Part shown: positions 24,859-32,866 of the stretch, one piece after another
Position numbering within the stretch: the first letter of the stretch is position 1
Layout: every line of letters begins with the position of its first letter
DNA from: Sphingomonas piscis
GTDB taxonomy: Bacteria > Pseudomonadota > Alphaproteobacteria > Sphingomonadales > Sphingomonadaceae
Assembly (NCBI RefSeq): GCF_011300455.1
Contig: NZ_CP049869.1
Span: 1,639,501 to 1,703,500 of the forward strand
DNA: 64,000 nucleotides
Reading direction: 5' to 3'
Program-made: the position numbers and the translations under genes
Notes under the pieces: generated by a model
What the model saw: only the letters and a program-made list of their open reading frames with translations
What the model was told of the DNA's origin: nothing
Databases searched by the model: none

Positions 24859-27271
24859 GCCGGCCAAGCTGCCGGACGTCGTCCAGCGCTGGTTCGACCA
24901 GCGCGGATGGACGCCGCGGCGGCACCAGTTGGAAATGCTGGAGCGTGCGCGGGCAGGTCGCCACGCGTTGCTGGTGGCGGCGACCGGTGCCGGCAAGACG
25001 CTGGCGGGCTTCCTGCCGACGATCTGCGACCTTGCCGAGGCGCCGGTCGACGGGCTTCACACGCTCTACGTCTCGCCGCTGAAGGCGCTCGGCGTCGACG
25101 TTCAGCGCAACTTGCTCGGCCCGATCGAAGAGATGGGTCTCGCGATCAGGGTCGAGACCCGCAGCGGCGACACGCCGTCCGACCGCAAGGCGCGGCAGCG
25201 GGTGCGACCGCCCAACATCCTGCTGACCACGCCCGAATCGCTGAGCCTGCTGCTGAGCTATCCGGACAGCGTGACGATGTTCGCGGGGCTGAAGACGATC
25301 GTCATCGACGAGATGCACGCCTTCGCCCGCGACAAGCGCGGTGACCTTCTGGCGCTGTCGATGTCTCGGCTACAGACGCTCGCGCCGGAACTGCGGCGGG
25401 TCGGCCTGTCCGCCACGATCGCGGACCCCGATGCCTACCGCAGCTGGCTCGCGCCTGACGCCGATATGGAATTGGTCGACGTATTGCAGGGAGATCCGGG
25501 TGCCGAGCCGGACCTGTCGATCCTGATCCCCGACGGCCGGATCCCGTGGTCCGGCCATAGCGGCCGCCACGCGGTACGCGAAGTGATGGAGCTGATCGAG
25601 CAGCATCGCACCACCCTTGTCTTCTGCAATACGCGCAGCCTCGCCGAGCTGATCTTTCAGGATCTGTGGGGGGTCAACGACAAGAGTCTGCCGATCGGGA
25701 TTCACCACGGCAGCCTTGCACTGGAGGCGCGGCGCAAGATCGAAGCGGCGATGAGCGACGGCAAGCTGCGCGCGCTTGTCGCGACCTCCAGCCTCGACCT
25801 CGGCATCGACTGGGGCGACGTCGACTTGGTGGTGCAGATGGGGGCCCCCAAGGGCAGCTCACGCTTGCTGCAGCGGATCGGCCGCGCCAACCACCGGCTC
25901 GACGAGCCAAGCAAGGGCATCATCGTTCCCGGCAACCGCTTCGAATATCTCGAGGCACGCGCGGCGCTGGATGCGGTGGGCAACCGCGAGCTCGATCCGG
26001 AAAGCTTCCGCCCCGGAACGCTCGACACATTGGCACAGCATATCCTCGCCTGCGCCTGCGCCGTCCCGTTCGAGCAGGCGCAGCTGCTTCGCGAAATCCA
26101 GGGAGCCGCGCCATACGCGGGGCTGACGCAAGAGACGTTTGAGCGAGTCATGCAATATATCGCGACCGGCGGCTATGCCCTGCGCGCCTACGACAAGTTC
26201 CGACGGCTGGTGGAGGAGCCGGAAGGTTCCGGTCACTGGCGGATCACGCGCCCGGCGGTGGCGGCGCAGCACCGGCTGAACGCCGGCATCATCGTCGACA
26301 ATCCGATGATGGAGGTGCGGTTCAAGAATGGCCGGCGGCTCGGCAAGGTGGAGGAGGGCTATGCCTCGACGCTGACGGTCGGCGACCACATCTTCTTCGC
26401 CGGTCTGAGCCTGGAGGTTGAGCGGTTCCAGGACAGCGACATCATCGTGCGCGCCTCTTCGAAGGACGCGCGGCTGGTGACCTACGGCGGCCAGCGCATG
26501 TCGATGACGACGCACCTGGCGGACCGGGTGCGCGCCTTCCTCGCGGAGCCGGAGCAGTGGCAGCGCTTCCCCGAGGGCGTGCGCGAATGGCTGGAGGTGC
26601 AAGAGCGTCGGTCGCGCCTCCCGCAGCCGGATGAGTTGCTGGTCGAGACCTTTCCGCTGGAGGGCCGTCACTACATGGTGATGTACAGCTTCGAAGGCTG
26701 GAACGCCCACCAGTCGCTCGGCATGCTGATCAACAAGCGCATGGAAAAAGCGCGGCTGAAGCCAATGGGCTTCGTCGCCAACGACTATGCGATCGCGGTC
26801 TATGGGCTGGAGCCGATCACCGACCCGGCGGCCTTGTTGTCGCCCGACATCCTTGAAGCCGAGTTCACGGAGTGGGTCGAGCAATCGATGCTTCTGAAGC
26901 GCGCATTCCGAGAGGTGGCGGTGATCGGAGGGCTGGTCGAACGGCAGCACCCCGGCAAGCGCAAAACGGGCAAGCAGGTCAGCTTCTCAACCGACCTCAT
27001 TTATGACGTACTGAGGCGCTACGAGCCTGAGCATCTCCTGATGACCGCAGCCTGGGATGACGCCCGTGCCCGCATGACGGAGCTCGGCCGTCTCGTCCGC
27101 CTGGTGGAGCGGGCGGCGCAGCAGATGGTGCATGTCTCCGCCGAACGGGTGACGCCCATGGCCGTGCCGCTGATGGTGATCGTCGGCCGCGAGGCGATGC
27201 CGCCGGGCGGAGAGGCGGACGAAAGCTTGCTGATCCAGGCCGAAGCGTTGGCTCAAGAGGCGATGGCTTAA
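24812..27271 (+). CDS. Ligase-associated Lhr-type DEXH helicase
   Basis: 819 residues, the length of Lhr-core helicases. Walker A ATGAGKT at about residues 57-63, YVSPLKALGVDVQRNL (motif Ia), TTPESLSLLLS (Ib), VIDEMHAFA (DEMH box near 166), LSATI (motif III), then IGIHHGSL, TSSLDLGIDWGDVDLVVQMGAP and RIGRANHR (motifs IV-VI). A winged-helix and the Lhr-specific C-domain follow. It is a 3'-5' DNA translocase in the Lhr-Exo-Lig-MPE repair module. No other start codon lies between 24812 and the first conserved segment, so this ATG is kept despite lacking a clear ribosome-binding site. Confidence 0.92.
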   Translation: MSRRNSAGARAPTVSEPAKLPDVVQRWFDQRGWTPRRHQLEMLERARAGRHALLVAATGAGKTLAGFLPTICDLAEAPVDGLHTLYVSPLKALGVDVQRNLLGPIEEMGLAIRVETRSGDTPSDRKARQRVRPPNILLTTPESLSLLLSYPDSVTMFAGLKTIVIDEMHAFARDKRGDLLALSMSRLQTLAPELRRVGLSATIADPDAYRSWLAPDADMELVDVLQGDPGAEPDLSILIPDGRIPWSGHSGRHAVREVMELIEQHRTTLVFCNTRSLAELIFQDLWGVNDKSLPIGIHHGSLALEARRKIEAAMSDGKLRALVATSSLDLGIDWGDVDLVVQMGAPKGSSRLLQRIGRANHRLDEPSKGIIVPGNRFEYLEARAALDAVGNRELDPESFRPGTLDTLAQHILACACAVPFEQAQLLREIQGAAPYAGLTQETFERVMQYIATGGYALRAYDKFRRLVEEPEGSGHWRITRPAVAAQHRLNAGIIVDNPMMEVRFKNGRRLGKVEEGYASTLTVGDHIFFAGLSLEVERFQDSDIIVRASSKDARLVTYGGQRMSMTTHLADRVRAFLAEPEQWQRFPEGVREWLEVQERRSRLPQPDELLVETFPLEGRHYMVMYSFEGWNAHQSLGMLINKRMEKARLKPMGFVANDYAIAVYGLEPITDPAALLSPDILEAEFTEWVEQSMLLKRAFREVAVIGGLVERQHPGKRKTGKQVSFSTDLIYDVLRRYEPEHLLMTAAWDDARARMTELGRLVRLVERAAQQMVHVSAERVTPMAVPLMVIVGREAMPPGGEADESLLIQAEALAQEAMA

Positions 27272-27315
27272 GCTTATTCATTGCCGAGCCACATCGCCTG
27301 TGCGACCCTACGGGC

Positions 27316-27573
27316 ATGAAATTTCTCCTTATCGCGCCTGCATCGTTGATGTTGTCCGGCTGCATTGTCGGCACCGCCGTCGACGCGGTGACCCTGCCGG
27401 TCAGGGTCGTTTCGAAGGGCGTCGATCTCGCCACCACCAGCCAGGCCGAGGCCGACCAGAAGCGCGGCGCCGAGCTTCGCAAGGAAGAGGAACGCCGCGG
27501 AAAGGAAGTGCGGGCGATGGAGGAACGTTGCCGGCGCGGACGCGCGCTGCCGACCGACTATTGCGCCCGCTAG
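27316..27573 (+). CDS. Small lipoprotein (85 aa)
   Basis: The N-terminus MKFLLIAPASLMLSGC is a lipoprotein signal with lipobox LSGC (Cys16). The mature part begins with a short hydrophobic stretch (IVGTAVDAVTLPVRVV) and ends in a charged helix rich in E, K and R (RGAELRKEEERRGKEVRAM). Unknown role. Its TAG is directly followed by the GTG of the exonuclease gene. Confidence 0.8.
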   Translation: MKFLLIAPASLMLSGCIVGTAVDAVTLPVRVVSKGVDLATTSQAEADQKRGAELRKEEERRGKEVRAMEERCRRGRALPTDYCAR

Positions 27574-28026
27574 GTGCGCTACTTCCTCGATACCGAATTC
27601 AACGGTTTTGGCGGCGCGCTTCTTTCCCTTGCCCTGGTGCCGGACGATGGCGAGGAGCTTTATCTCACACTGCAGTGCGCCGACACGATCGAGCCATGGG
27701 TCGAGCGGCATGTCGTGCCTTACCTAGACACGGTGCCCGACGCGCTACGCAACCCGCCGCTGACCCGCGCCGAGGCTGCCAAAACGGTGGCGCATTATCT
27801 GCAAGCTGACGAAGCGCCCTACATCACGGCCGACTGGCCGGAGGACATCGCCCTATTCTGCATGCTGCTGATCACCGGTCCGGGTCAAATGGTGCCGGTG
27901 CCGCCGCTGCGGTTCGAGGTGCTGACCCTGTTCGGCTTCAGCACTGCGGCGAATAGCGCCGTGCCGCACAATGCGCTGCACGACGCCAGGGCGCTCAAGG
28001 ACCATGTGCTTACCCTCTTGGAATAG
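27574..28026 (+). CDS. Putative 3'-5' exoribonuclease, DEDDh-like (Rv2179c-type)
   Basis: 150 residues from a GTG immediately after the lipoprotein stop. The DEDD motifs are compact: DTEFNGFGG (Asp-Glu, residues 6-8), ITADWPEDIALF (Asp in the middle) and HNALHDARALKDH (His and Asp near the C-terminus). The short form resembles the Rv2179c-like family that degrades RNA or DNA 3' overhangs. It lies between the Lhr helicase and PdeM, so a role in nucleic-acid end processing fits the context. Confidence 0.75.
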   Translation: MRYFLDTEFNGFGGALLSLALVPDDGEELYLTLQCADTIEPWVERHVVPYLDTVPDALRNPPLTRAEAAKTVAHYLQADEAPYITADWPEDIALFCMLLITGPGQMVPVPPLRFEVLTLFGFSTAANSAVPHNALHDARALKDHVLTLLE

Positions 28027-28054
28027 GCTGGCTTTTCGGGTTTAAGCCGATTCC

Positions 28055-28717
28055 ATGGTTCCCCTTTCGTTCGCCGGCCACGATTTCCTTGCAACCCCCG
28101 AAGGCGCGCTGTTCTGGCCGGCACGAAAGGCGTTGCTGGTCGCCGACCTGCACCTCGAAAAAGCGAGCTGGTTCGCGCGGCTCGGCCAGTTCCTTCCGCC
28201 CTACGACAGCCATGCGACCTTGTTGGCGCTGAAGGGCGAGGTCGAGCGGACGGGGGCGGAGCGGCTCTACTGCCTGGGCGACAGCTTTCACGACAAGTTC
28301 GGGTGCGACCGGTTGCCGGACAATGCCCGCGCGTTGCTCCTGTCACTGACGGGCAGGCTCGACTGGACCTGGATCCTCGGCAACCACGATCCCGGCTTTG
28401 CCGATCACTGCGGCGGCACGCTGATCGAGGAAATGGAGGTCGACGGCATCATGTTGCGCCACGAAGCGGACCCGGCTGATCCGCGGCCCGAGATGTCCGG
28501 CCATTTCCACCCGAAGCTGCGGCTTCAGATCAAGGGCCGGCGCGTGTCGCGCCGCTGCTTCGTTGCGTCCGAGAGCAAACTGATCCTGCCGGCGTTCGGC
28601 TCTCTGACCGGCGGGCTCGACGCGGCGCACCCGGAAATCGTCCGCAATGTCGGTGCCCAGGCATCGGCGCTGGTGCCGGTGTCGGACCGGCTGCTGCGCT
28701 TCCCGATCGCCGCCTAA
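28055..28717 (+). CDS. pdeM: Ligase-associated metallophosphoesterase PdeM
   Basis: 220 residues. Calcineurin-like motifs in order: LLVADLHLEK (metal Asp/His), LGDSFHD, ILGNHDPGF and MSGHFHPKLRL. PdeM/MPE is the endonuclease/phosphatase member of the Lhr-Exo-Lig-MPE DNA-damage cluster. The gene is 28 bp after the exonuclease-like gene on the same strand as the Lhr helicase. Its 3' end overlaps the convergent small gene by 4 bp. Confidence 0.9.
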   Translation: MVPLSFAGHDFLATPEGALFWPARKALLVADLHLEKASWFARLGQFLPPYDSHATLLALKGEVERTGAERLYCLGDSFHDKFGCDRLPDNARALLLSLTGRLDWTWILGNHDPGFADHCGGTLIEEMEVDGIMLRHEADPADPRPEMSGHFHPKLRLQIKGRRVSRRCFVASESKLILPAFGSLTGGLDAAHPEIVRNVGAQASALVPVSDRLLRFPIAA

Positions 28718-28959
28718 AGGCTGCGAACCTCGATCGCCATCGCGCCGGTCGGCGATAGCACCAGCCGCACGTCTGCCGGTGTGCGGCGCCCGAACGTCGC
28801 CGCTTGGAGCTCGTTGCGGGCACCATGCCGGTCGAAGCGGTAGCCCTCCGCTTCCGCCGCCTCGGTGATCCGTCGCAGATGTTCGTCGAGATTGACGATG
28901 GCTTCTTCCGGATCGAACCGCATCATTTCCTGAATATCGCGCGGGTGATCGGTTGCCAT
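28714..28959 (-). CDS. Hypothetical protein (81 aa)
   Basis: Not recognised. Soluble and acidic at the N-terminus (HPRDIQEMMRFDPEEAIVNL), with a predicted mixed C-terminal half (TPADVRLVLSPTGAMAIEVRSL). No signal peptide. Tail-to-tail overlap with pdeM. The compositional bias and compact packing support a real gene. Confidence 0.6.
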   Translation of the reverse strand: MATDHPRDIQEMMRFDPEEAIVNLDEHLRRITEAAEAEGYRFDRHGARNELQAATFGRRTPADVRLVLSPTGAMAIEVRSL

Positions 28960-29033
28960 CTGCCACCGTCATCGACGGGAAAGGAGCGCGCGGCAAGCCC
29001 CTTCGCGTTGTGCCGGCCCCGGCCGCGCCTTAG

Positions 29034-29708
29034 ATGAGGGTCATGTCCAATCCTCAACCGCCCCTTCAGGCGGCGATCATTCCCGTCACCCCGTTGCAGC
29101 AGAATTGCACCTTGCTGTGGTGCACCAAGACGATGCGGGGCGCCTTTGTCGATCCCGGCGGCGACCTTCACAAGCTGCGCGCCGCGGCCGCGCAGGCGGG
29201 CGTCACCATCGAGAAGATCCTGCTGACCCATGGCCATATCGACCATTGCGGGTCCGCTGGCATATTTGCCGAGGAGCTTGGCGTTCCGATCGAAGGTCCG
29301 CACGAGGACGACCTGTTCTGGATCGCCCAGCTCAAGGAGGACGGGCATCGCTACGGGATCGAAGGGCGTCCGTTCACGCCGGCGCGCTGGTTGGAGGACG
29401 GCGATCAGGTCCAGGTGGGCGAGCTGACGCTGGACGTCCGGCACTGCCCCGGCCACACGCCCGGCCACGTCGTCTTCCACCATCCTGAATCACAGCTCGC
29501 CTTGGTCGGCGACGTGCTGTTTCAGGGCGGCATCGGCCGCTGGGATTTCCCGCGCGGCAATCATGACCAGTTGGTCGGGTCGATCACCGGACGCCTTTGG
29601 CCGATGGGGGATGAGACCGCCTTCGTGCCAGGTCACGGTCCCATGTCGACCTTCGGGCGGGAGCGGGCGAGCAACCCCTATGTCGGCGACCGGGTTCTTG
29701 CGCGTTGA
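29034..29708 (+). CDS. MBL-fold metallohydrolase, glyoxalase II / YcbL-like
   Basis: 224 residues (or 221 from the ATG at 29043). Metal-binding motifs: LTHGHIDHCGS, HCPGHTPGHVVFH, LVGDVLFQGGIGRWDFPRG and VPGHGPMST. The order and spacing match the short glyoxalase-II-like hydrolases such as YcbL, which cleave thioesters of glutathione. The C-terminal substrate domain of true glyoxalase II is absent. It is followed by the rpmF promoter. Confidence 0.85.
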   Translation: MRVMSNPQPPLQAAIIPVTPLQQNCTLLWCTKTMRGAFVDPGGDLHKLRAAAAQAGVTIEKILLTHGHIDHCGSAGIFAEELGVPIEGPHEDDLFWIAQLKEDGHRYGIEGRPFTPARWLEDGDQVQVGELTLDVRHCPGHTPGHVVFHHPESQLALVGDVLFQGGIGRWDFPRGNHDQLVGSITGRLWPMGDETAFVPGHGPMSTFGRERASNPYVGDRVLAR

Positions 29709-29713
29709 GCGGC

Positions 29714-29741
29714 TTGCGCTTTTTCCGGCTTTCGCTATAGG
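29714..29741 (+). promoter_or_regulatory. Sigma-70 promoter of rpmF-plsX-fabH
   Basis: TTGCGC at 29714-29719, a 16-base spacer and TATAGG at 29736-29741. The spacer is T-rich in its upstream part, as in strong ribosomal promoters of this group. It gives a leader of about 95 bases before rpmF. Confidence 0.55.
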
Positions 29742-29842
29742 AGCCGCGGTTCGCGACGATCCCCCCGCCGCCGTCGGGCTTGCCTGACGAGACTCGGCGA
29801 CGATCGTCGCAATTTTTATTGTTTCATTGAGCAGGTGCCGGA

Positions 29843-30022
29843 ATGGCTGTCCCTAAAAGAAAAACGTCGCCCTCCAAGCGCAACATGCGCCGCAGCCATC
29901 ACGCGCTGTCGCCCGTGAACTTCCAGGAATGCCCGAACTGCGGTGAGCTTCGCCTGCCGCACAACCTGTGCTCGTCTTGCGGCCACTATAATGGTCGTGA
30001 GATCGTCTCGAGCGAGGCCTGA
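29843..30022 (+). CDS. rpmF: 50S ribosomal protein L32
   Basis: 59 residues. N-terminus [20 protein letters not shown] is diagnostic of bL32. The zinc-ribbon cysteines are present (CPNCGE and CSSCGHY), so this is the zinc-binding form. rpmF-plsX-fabH is a conserved order linking translation to membrane lipid synthesis. Confidence 0.97.
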   Translation: MAVPKRKTSPSKRNMRRSHHALSPVNFQECPNCGELRLPHNLCSSCGHYNGREIVSSEA

Positions 30023-30048
30023 GCCTAAACGGGAGCGAAAGCGCGCTG

Positions 30049-31104
30049 ATGCCAACCGGCCCGCGCATCGCAATCGACGCCATGGGCGGAGACTCCGGAC
30101 CGGCAGCGATGCTGGCCGGAGCCGCGCGTGCATTGCGCAAGGACAAGACGCTCCATTTCCTCGTCTTCGGTGACGAGGCTGCGGTTCGCGCCGAGCTTGC
30201 CAACCACAAGACGCTGACGCCCAACGTCACCATCGTCCATTCGCCCGAATCGATCTCTTCCGAGGAAAAGCCGAGCCAGGCCATCCGCCGCGCTCGCACC
30301 ACCTCGATGGGAATGGCGATCGGCGCGGTTAAGGACGGCCATGCCGATGCCGCCGTGTCCGCCGGCAACACCGGGGCCCTGATGGCCATGTCCAAGCTGG
30401 CGCTGCGGACGATGCCGGGGATCGACCGGCCTGCGCTTGCGGCCCTGCTGCCAACCATGGGCGAACATGACTGCGTAATGCTCGACCTTGGCGCCAACAC
30501 GGAATGCGACGCACAGAATCTGGTTCAGTTTGCGGTCATGGGTTCGGCCTATGCCCGGACGGTGTTGTCGATTTCCAAGCCACGGGTGAAACTGCTCAAC
30601 ATCGGCACGGAAGAGCTGAAGGGCACGGACGAGCTCAAGGAAGCCGCCGCCTTGCTTCGCGACGCCAACTATCTGCCGCTGAAATTCGACGGCTTCACCG
30701 AGGGCGACCAGCTGTCCAGGGGCAATATTGACGTGGTCGTCACCGACGGTTTTTCGGGCAATATCGCGCTCAAGACGGCGGAAGGCACCGCCCGCTTCGT
30801 CACCGACCTCCTGCGCCGGGCGTTCAAGAGTTCGCTGCGGTCGAAGGCCGGCTTCGCTTTGTCCAAGCCGGCGCTGAACCTACTCAAGGTTCATCTCGAC
30901 CCCAACAATCACAACGGCGCCGTCTTCCTTGGGCTCAACGGCCTGATCGTGAAGAGCCACGGCGGCGCGAACCCGAAGGGCGTGGCCAACGCCATCTTCG
31001 TGGCCTCCAGCATGGTCCGCAACGACATCACTCGCCGGATCGGCGAGGATCTCGACAACTTCCGGGCCCATGCATTCGCCGCGGCGGAGCAGGCCGCGCA
31101 GTGA
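30049..31104 (+). CDS. plsX: Phosphate acyltransferase PlsX
   Basis: 351 residues. Family segments: [19 protein letters not shown] at the start, [36 protein letters not shown] and [17 protein letters not shown]. It converts acyl-ACP to acyl-phosphate for phospholipid synthesis at the membrane surface. It lies 26 bp after rpmF; the stop overlaps the fabH GTG. Confidence 0.97.
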   Translation: MPTGPRIAIDAMGGDSGPAAMLAGAARALRKDKTLHFLVFGDEAAVRAELANHKTLTPNVTIVHSPESISSEEKPSQAIRRARTTSMGMAIGAVKDGHADAAVSAGNTGALMAMSKLALRTMPGIDRPALAALLPTMGEHDCVMLDLGANTECDAQNLVQFAVMGSAYARTVLSISKPRVKLLNIGTEELKGTDELKEAAALLRDANYLPLKFDGFTEGDQLSRGNIDVVVTDGFSGNIALKTAEGTARFVTDLLRRAFKSSLRSKAGFALSKPALNLLKVHLDPNNHNGAVFLGLNGLIVKSHGGANPKGVANAIFVASSMVRNDITRRIGEDLDNFRAHAFAAAEQAAQ

Positions 31105-32060
31105 CTCTTCGCTCCGTTGTTCTCGGCACCGGCTCCGCCCTTCCCGCGCGGCGTGTCGACAATGCCGAACTCGCAAAGACGGTCGACACGTCTGATGAGT
31201 GGATCGTCGAGCGCACCGGCATCCGCAGCCGCCACATCGCCGGCGAGGGCGAGACGACCGCAAGCCTTGCGACCGACGCCTGCCGCCAGGCGCTCGCAGC
31301 GGCCGGGCTCCAGCCGCAGGACATCGACCTCATCGTCCTGGCGACCGCTACGCCCGACCAGACATTCCCGTCGGCCGCGACCAAGGTGCAGGCGACGCTC
31401 GGCATCAATGATTGCATCGCTTTCGACGTCCACGCGGTGTGCACCGGCTTCCTCTATGCGCTGAGCGTCGCCGACTCGATGCTGCGCTCCGGCAATGCCA
31501 CCACGGCGCTGGTGATCGGTGCCGAGACCTTCAGCCGCTTGCTCGACTGGAAGGACCGCGCGACCTGCGTCCTCTTCGGTGACGGTGCGGGCGCGCTGGT
31601 GCTCCAGGCGCAGGAGGGCGAGCGCGGCATTCTTGCCACCAAGCTGCACGCCGACGGGCGCCATAATGACCTGTTGTTCGTCGACGGCGGTCCGTCCACC
31701 ACCGGCACCGTGGGGAAGCTGCGGATGAAGGGCCGTGAGGTCTTCCGGCACGCGGTCGTGAACCTTGCCGAGGTGTTGTCGGAGGTGCTCGCCGCCGCCG
31801 GGCTTTCTCCGGACGATGTCGACTGGGTCGTGCCGCACCAGGCCAATGCGCGGATCATCGACGCGACCGCCCGCAAGCTCGGCCTTCCGGCTGAAAAAGT
31901 GGTCATGACGGTCGACAAGCACGCCAATACGTCCGCCGCCTCGGTGCCGCTGGCGTTCGACGTTGCGGTCCGCGACGGCCGCATCAAGCGCGGCGACCTG
32001 GTGGTGCTGGAAGCGATGGGCGGTGGCTTTACCTGGGGCGCCGCCGCGCTCAGCTATTGA
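31101..32060 (+). CDS. fabH: Beta-ketoacyl-ACP synthase III
   Basis: 319 residues from a GTG overlapping the plsX stop. The catalytic triad is visible: Cys114 in [12 protein letters not shown], His in [11 protein letters not shown] and Asn in [13 protein letters not shown]. It starts fatty-acid synthesis by condensing acetyl-CoA with malonyl-ACP. The adjacent plsX supports this over a secondary-metabolite KAS III. Confidence 0.97.
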   Translation: MTLRSVVLGTGSALPARRVDNAELAKTVDTSDEWIVERTGIRSRHIAGEGETTASLATDACRQALAAAGLQPQDIDLIVLATATPDQTFPSAATKVQATLGINDCIAFDVHAVCTGFLYALSVADSMLRSGNATTALVIGAETFSRLLDWKDRATCVLFGDGAGALVLQAQEGERGILATKLHADGRHNDLLFVDGGPSTTGTVGKLRMKGREVFRHAVVNLAEVLSEVLAAAGLSPDDVDWVVPHQANARIIDATARKLGLPAEKVVMTVDKHANTSAASVPLAFDVAVRDGRIKRGDLVVLEAMGGGFTWGAAALSY

Positions 32061-32090
32061 TAAACATGAGGAATCAGGCGACAACTCGCA

Positions 32091-32127
32091 TTGTCGGGCG
32101 CGCTGAATTCCGTTACGTTAATGTAAC
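32091..32127 (+). promoter_or_regulatory. Candidate ihfA promoter with a 16-bp palindrome over the -10
   Basis: TTGTCG (32091-32096), a 17-base spacer and TACGTT (32114-32119). GTTAC...GTAAC at 32112-32127 forms an inverted repeat (arms 5 bp, core GTTAAT) that covers the -10 box. It resembles a TTACGT/ACGTAA-type operator of MerR-like regulators. The ihfA ATG lies 39 bp beyond. Confidence 0.4.
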
Positions 32128-32166
32128 TGACTGGCGAGAGACTCGGCATAGGGGGCGGAGGAATTG

Positions 32167-32496
32167 ATGGCGGATCTTGGCATCGCGCGTCTTGGCAAAG
32201 ATGAAACGGCGGGTGGCACGCTGACCCGCGCGGACCTTTCGGACCGCATTCACGGGCAACTTGGCCTGTCCCGCGCCGAGTCGTCGAGTTTCGTGGAGCG
32301 AATGCTCTACCACATGTGCCATGCGCTCTCTGAGGGCGAGAACGTCAAGATTTCTGGTTTCGGCAGCTTCATCCTGCGCGACAAGGGACAGCGGGTCGGC
32401 CGCAATCCGAAGACCGGTGTCGAAGTGCCGATCGCACCGCGTCGTGTCATGACCTTCCGCGCCAGCCAGATCATGCGCGACCGGATCGCGAAGTAA
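32167..32496 (+). CDS. ihfA: Integration host factor alpha subunit
   Basis: 109 residues from ATG 32167 (GGAGG five bases upstream). After a 17-residue extension the HU/IHF fold begins ([20 protein letters not shown]). The DNA-binding arm is complete ([20 protein letters not shown], with the intercalating Pro in [11 protein letters not shown]). It bends DNA together with IHF-beta, encoded elsewhere. fabH-ihfA-merR is a conserved alphaproteobacterial order. Confidence 0.95.
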   Translation: MADLGIARLGKDETAGGTLTRADLSDRIHGQLGLSRAESSSFVERMLYHMCHALSEGENVKISGFGSFILRDKGQRVGRNPKTGVEVPIAPRRVMTFRASQIMRDRIAK

Positions 32497-32503
32497 GCCG
32501 CTT

Positions 32504-32866
32504 ATGGCTTCCGGCGCGAAGTCACCGGACGCGTTCAAGACGATCGGCGAACTTTCGGCCGAACTGGGCGTCGCCCAGCATATCCTGCGTTATTGGGAGA
32601 CTCGTTTTCCCCAGCTGAAGCCGATGCAGCGCGCGGGCAACCGCCGCTACTATCGCCCGGCCGATGTGGAGCTGGTGCGCCGGATCGACCGCCTCCTCAA
32701 CCGCGAAGGCTATACGGTGCGGGGCGTCCAGCAATTGCTGAAGAACGGCACCGCTCCCGAGCCTACCCCGGCACCGGTTTCCCCTGTTGCGGAGCCGAAG
32801 CCGTCACTGGACGTCGACCGCCTGGTCGTGCTTCGCGACAAGCTCGCCGCTGCCCTGAACGCCTGA
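32504..32866 (+). CDS. MerR-family transcriptional regulator
   Basis: 120 residues. The MerR winged helix is FKTIGELSAELGVAQHILRYWETRFPQL followed by NRRYYRPADVELVRRIDRLL. The linker is Pro/Ala-rich (TPAPVSPVAEPKPS) and there is no effector domain or conserved cysteine, so no metal sensing is expected. It is 7 bp after ihfA; its target may include this operon, given the palindrome upstream of ihfA. The last 63 bp overlap the convergent dinG-like gene. Confidence 0.9.
   Translation: MASGAKSPDAFKTIGELSAELGVAQHILRYWETRFPQLKPMQRAGNRRYYRPADVELVRRIDRLLNREGYTVRGVQQLLKNGTAPEPTPAPVSPVAEPKPSLDVDRLVVLRDKLAAALNA

Noticed and set aside
25859..26950. Minus-strand frame of 363 codons.
   Set aside because: Antisense of the Lhr helicase; no known domains.
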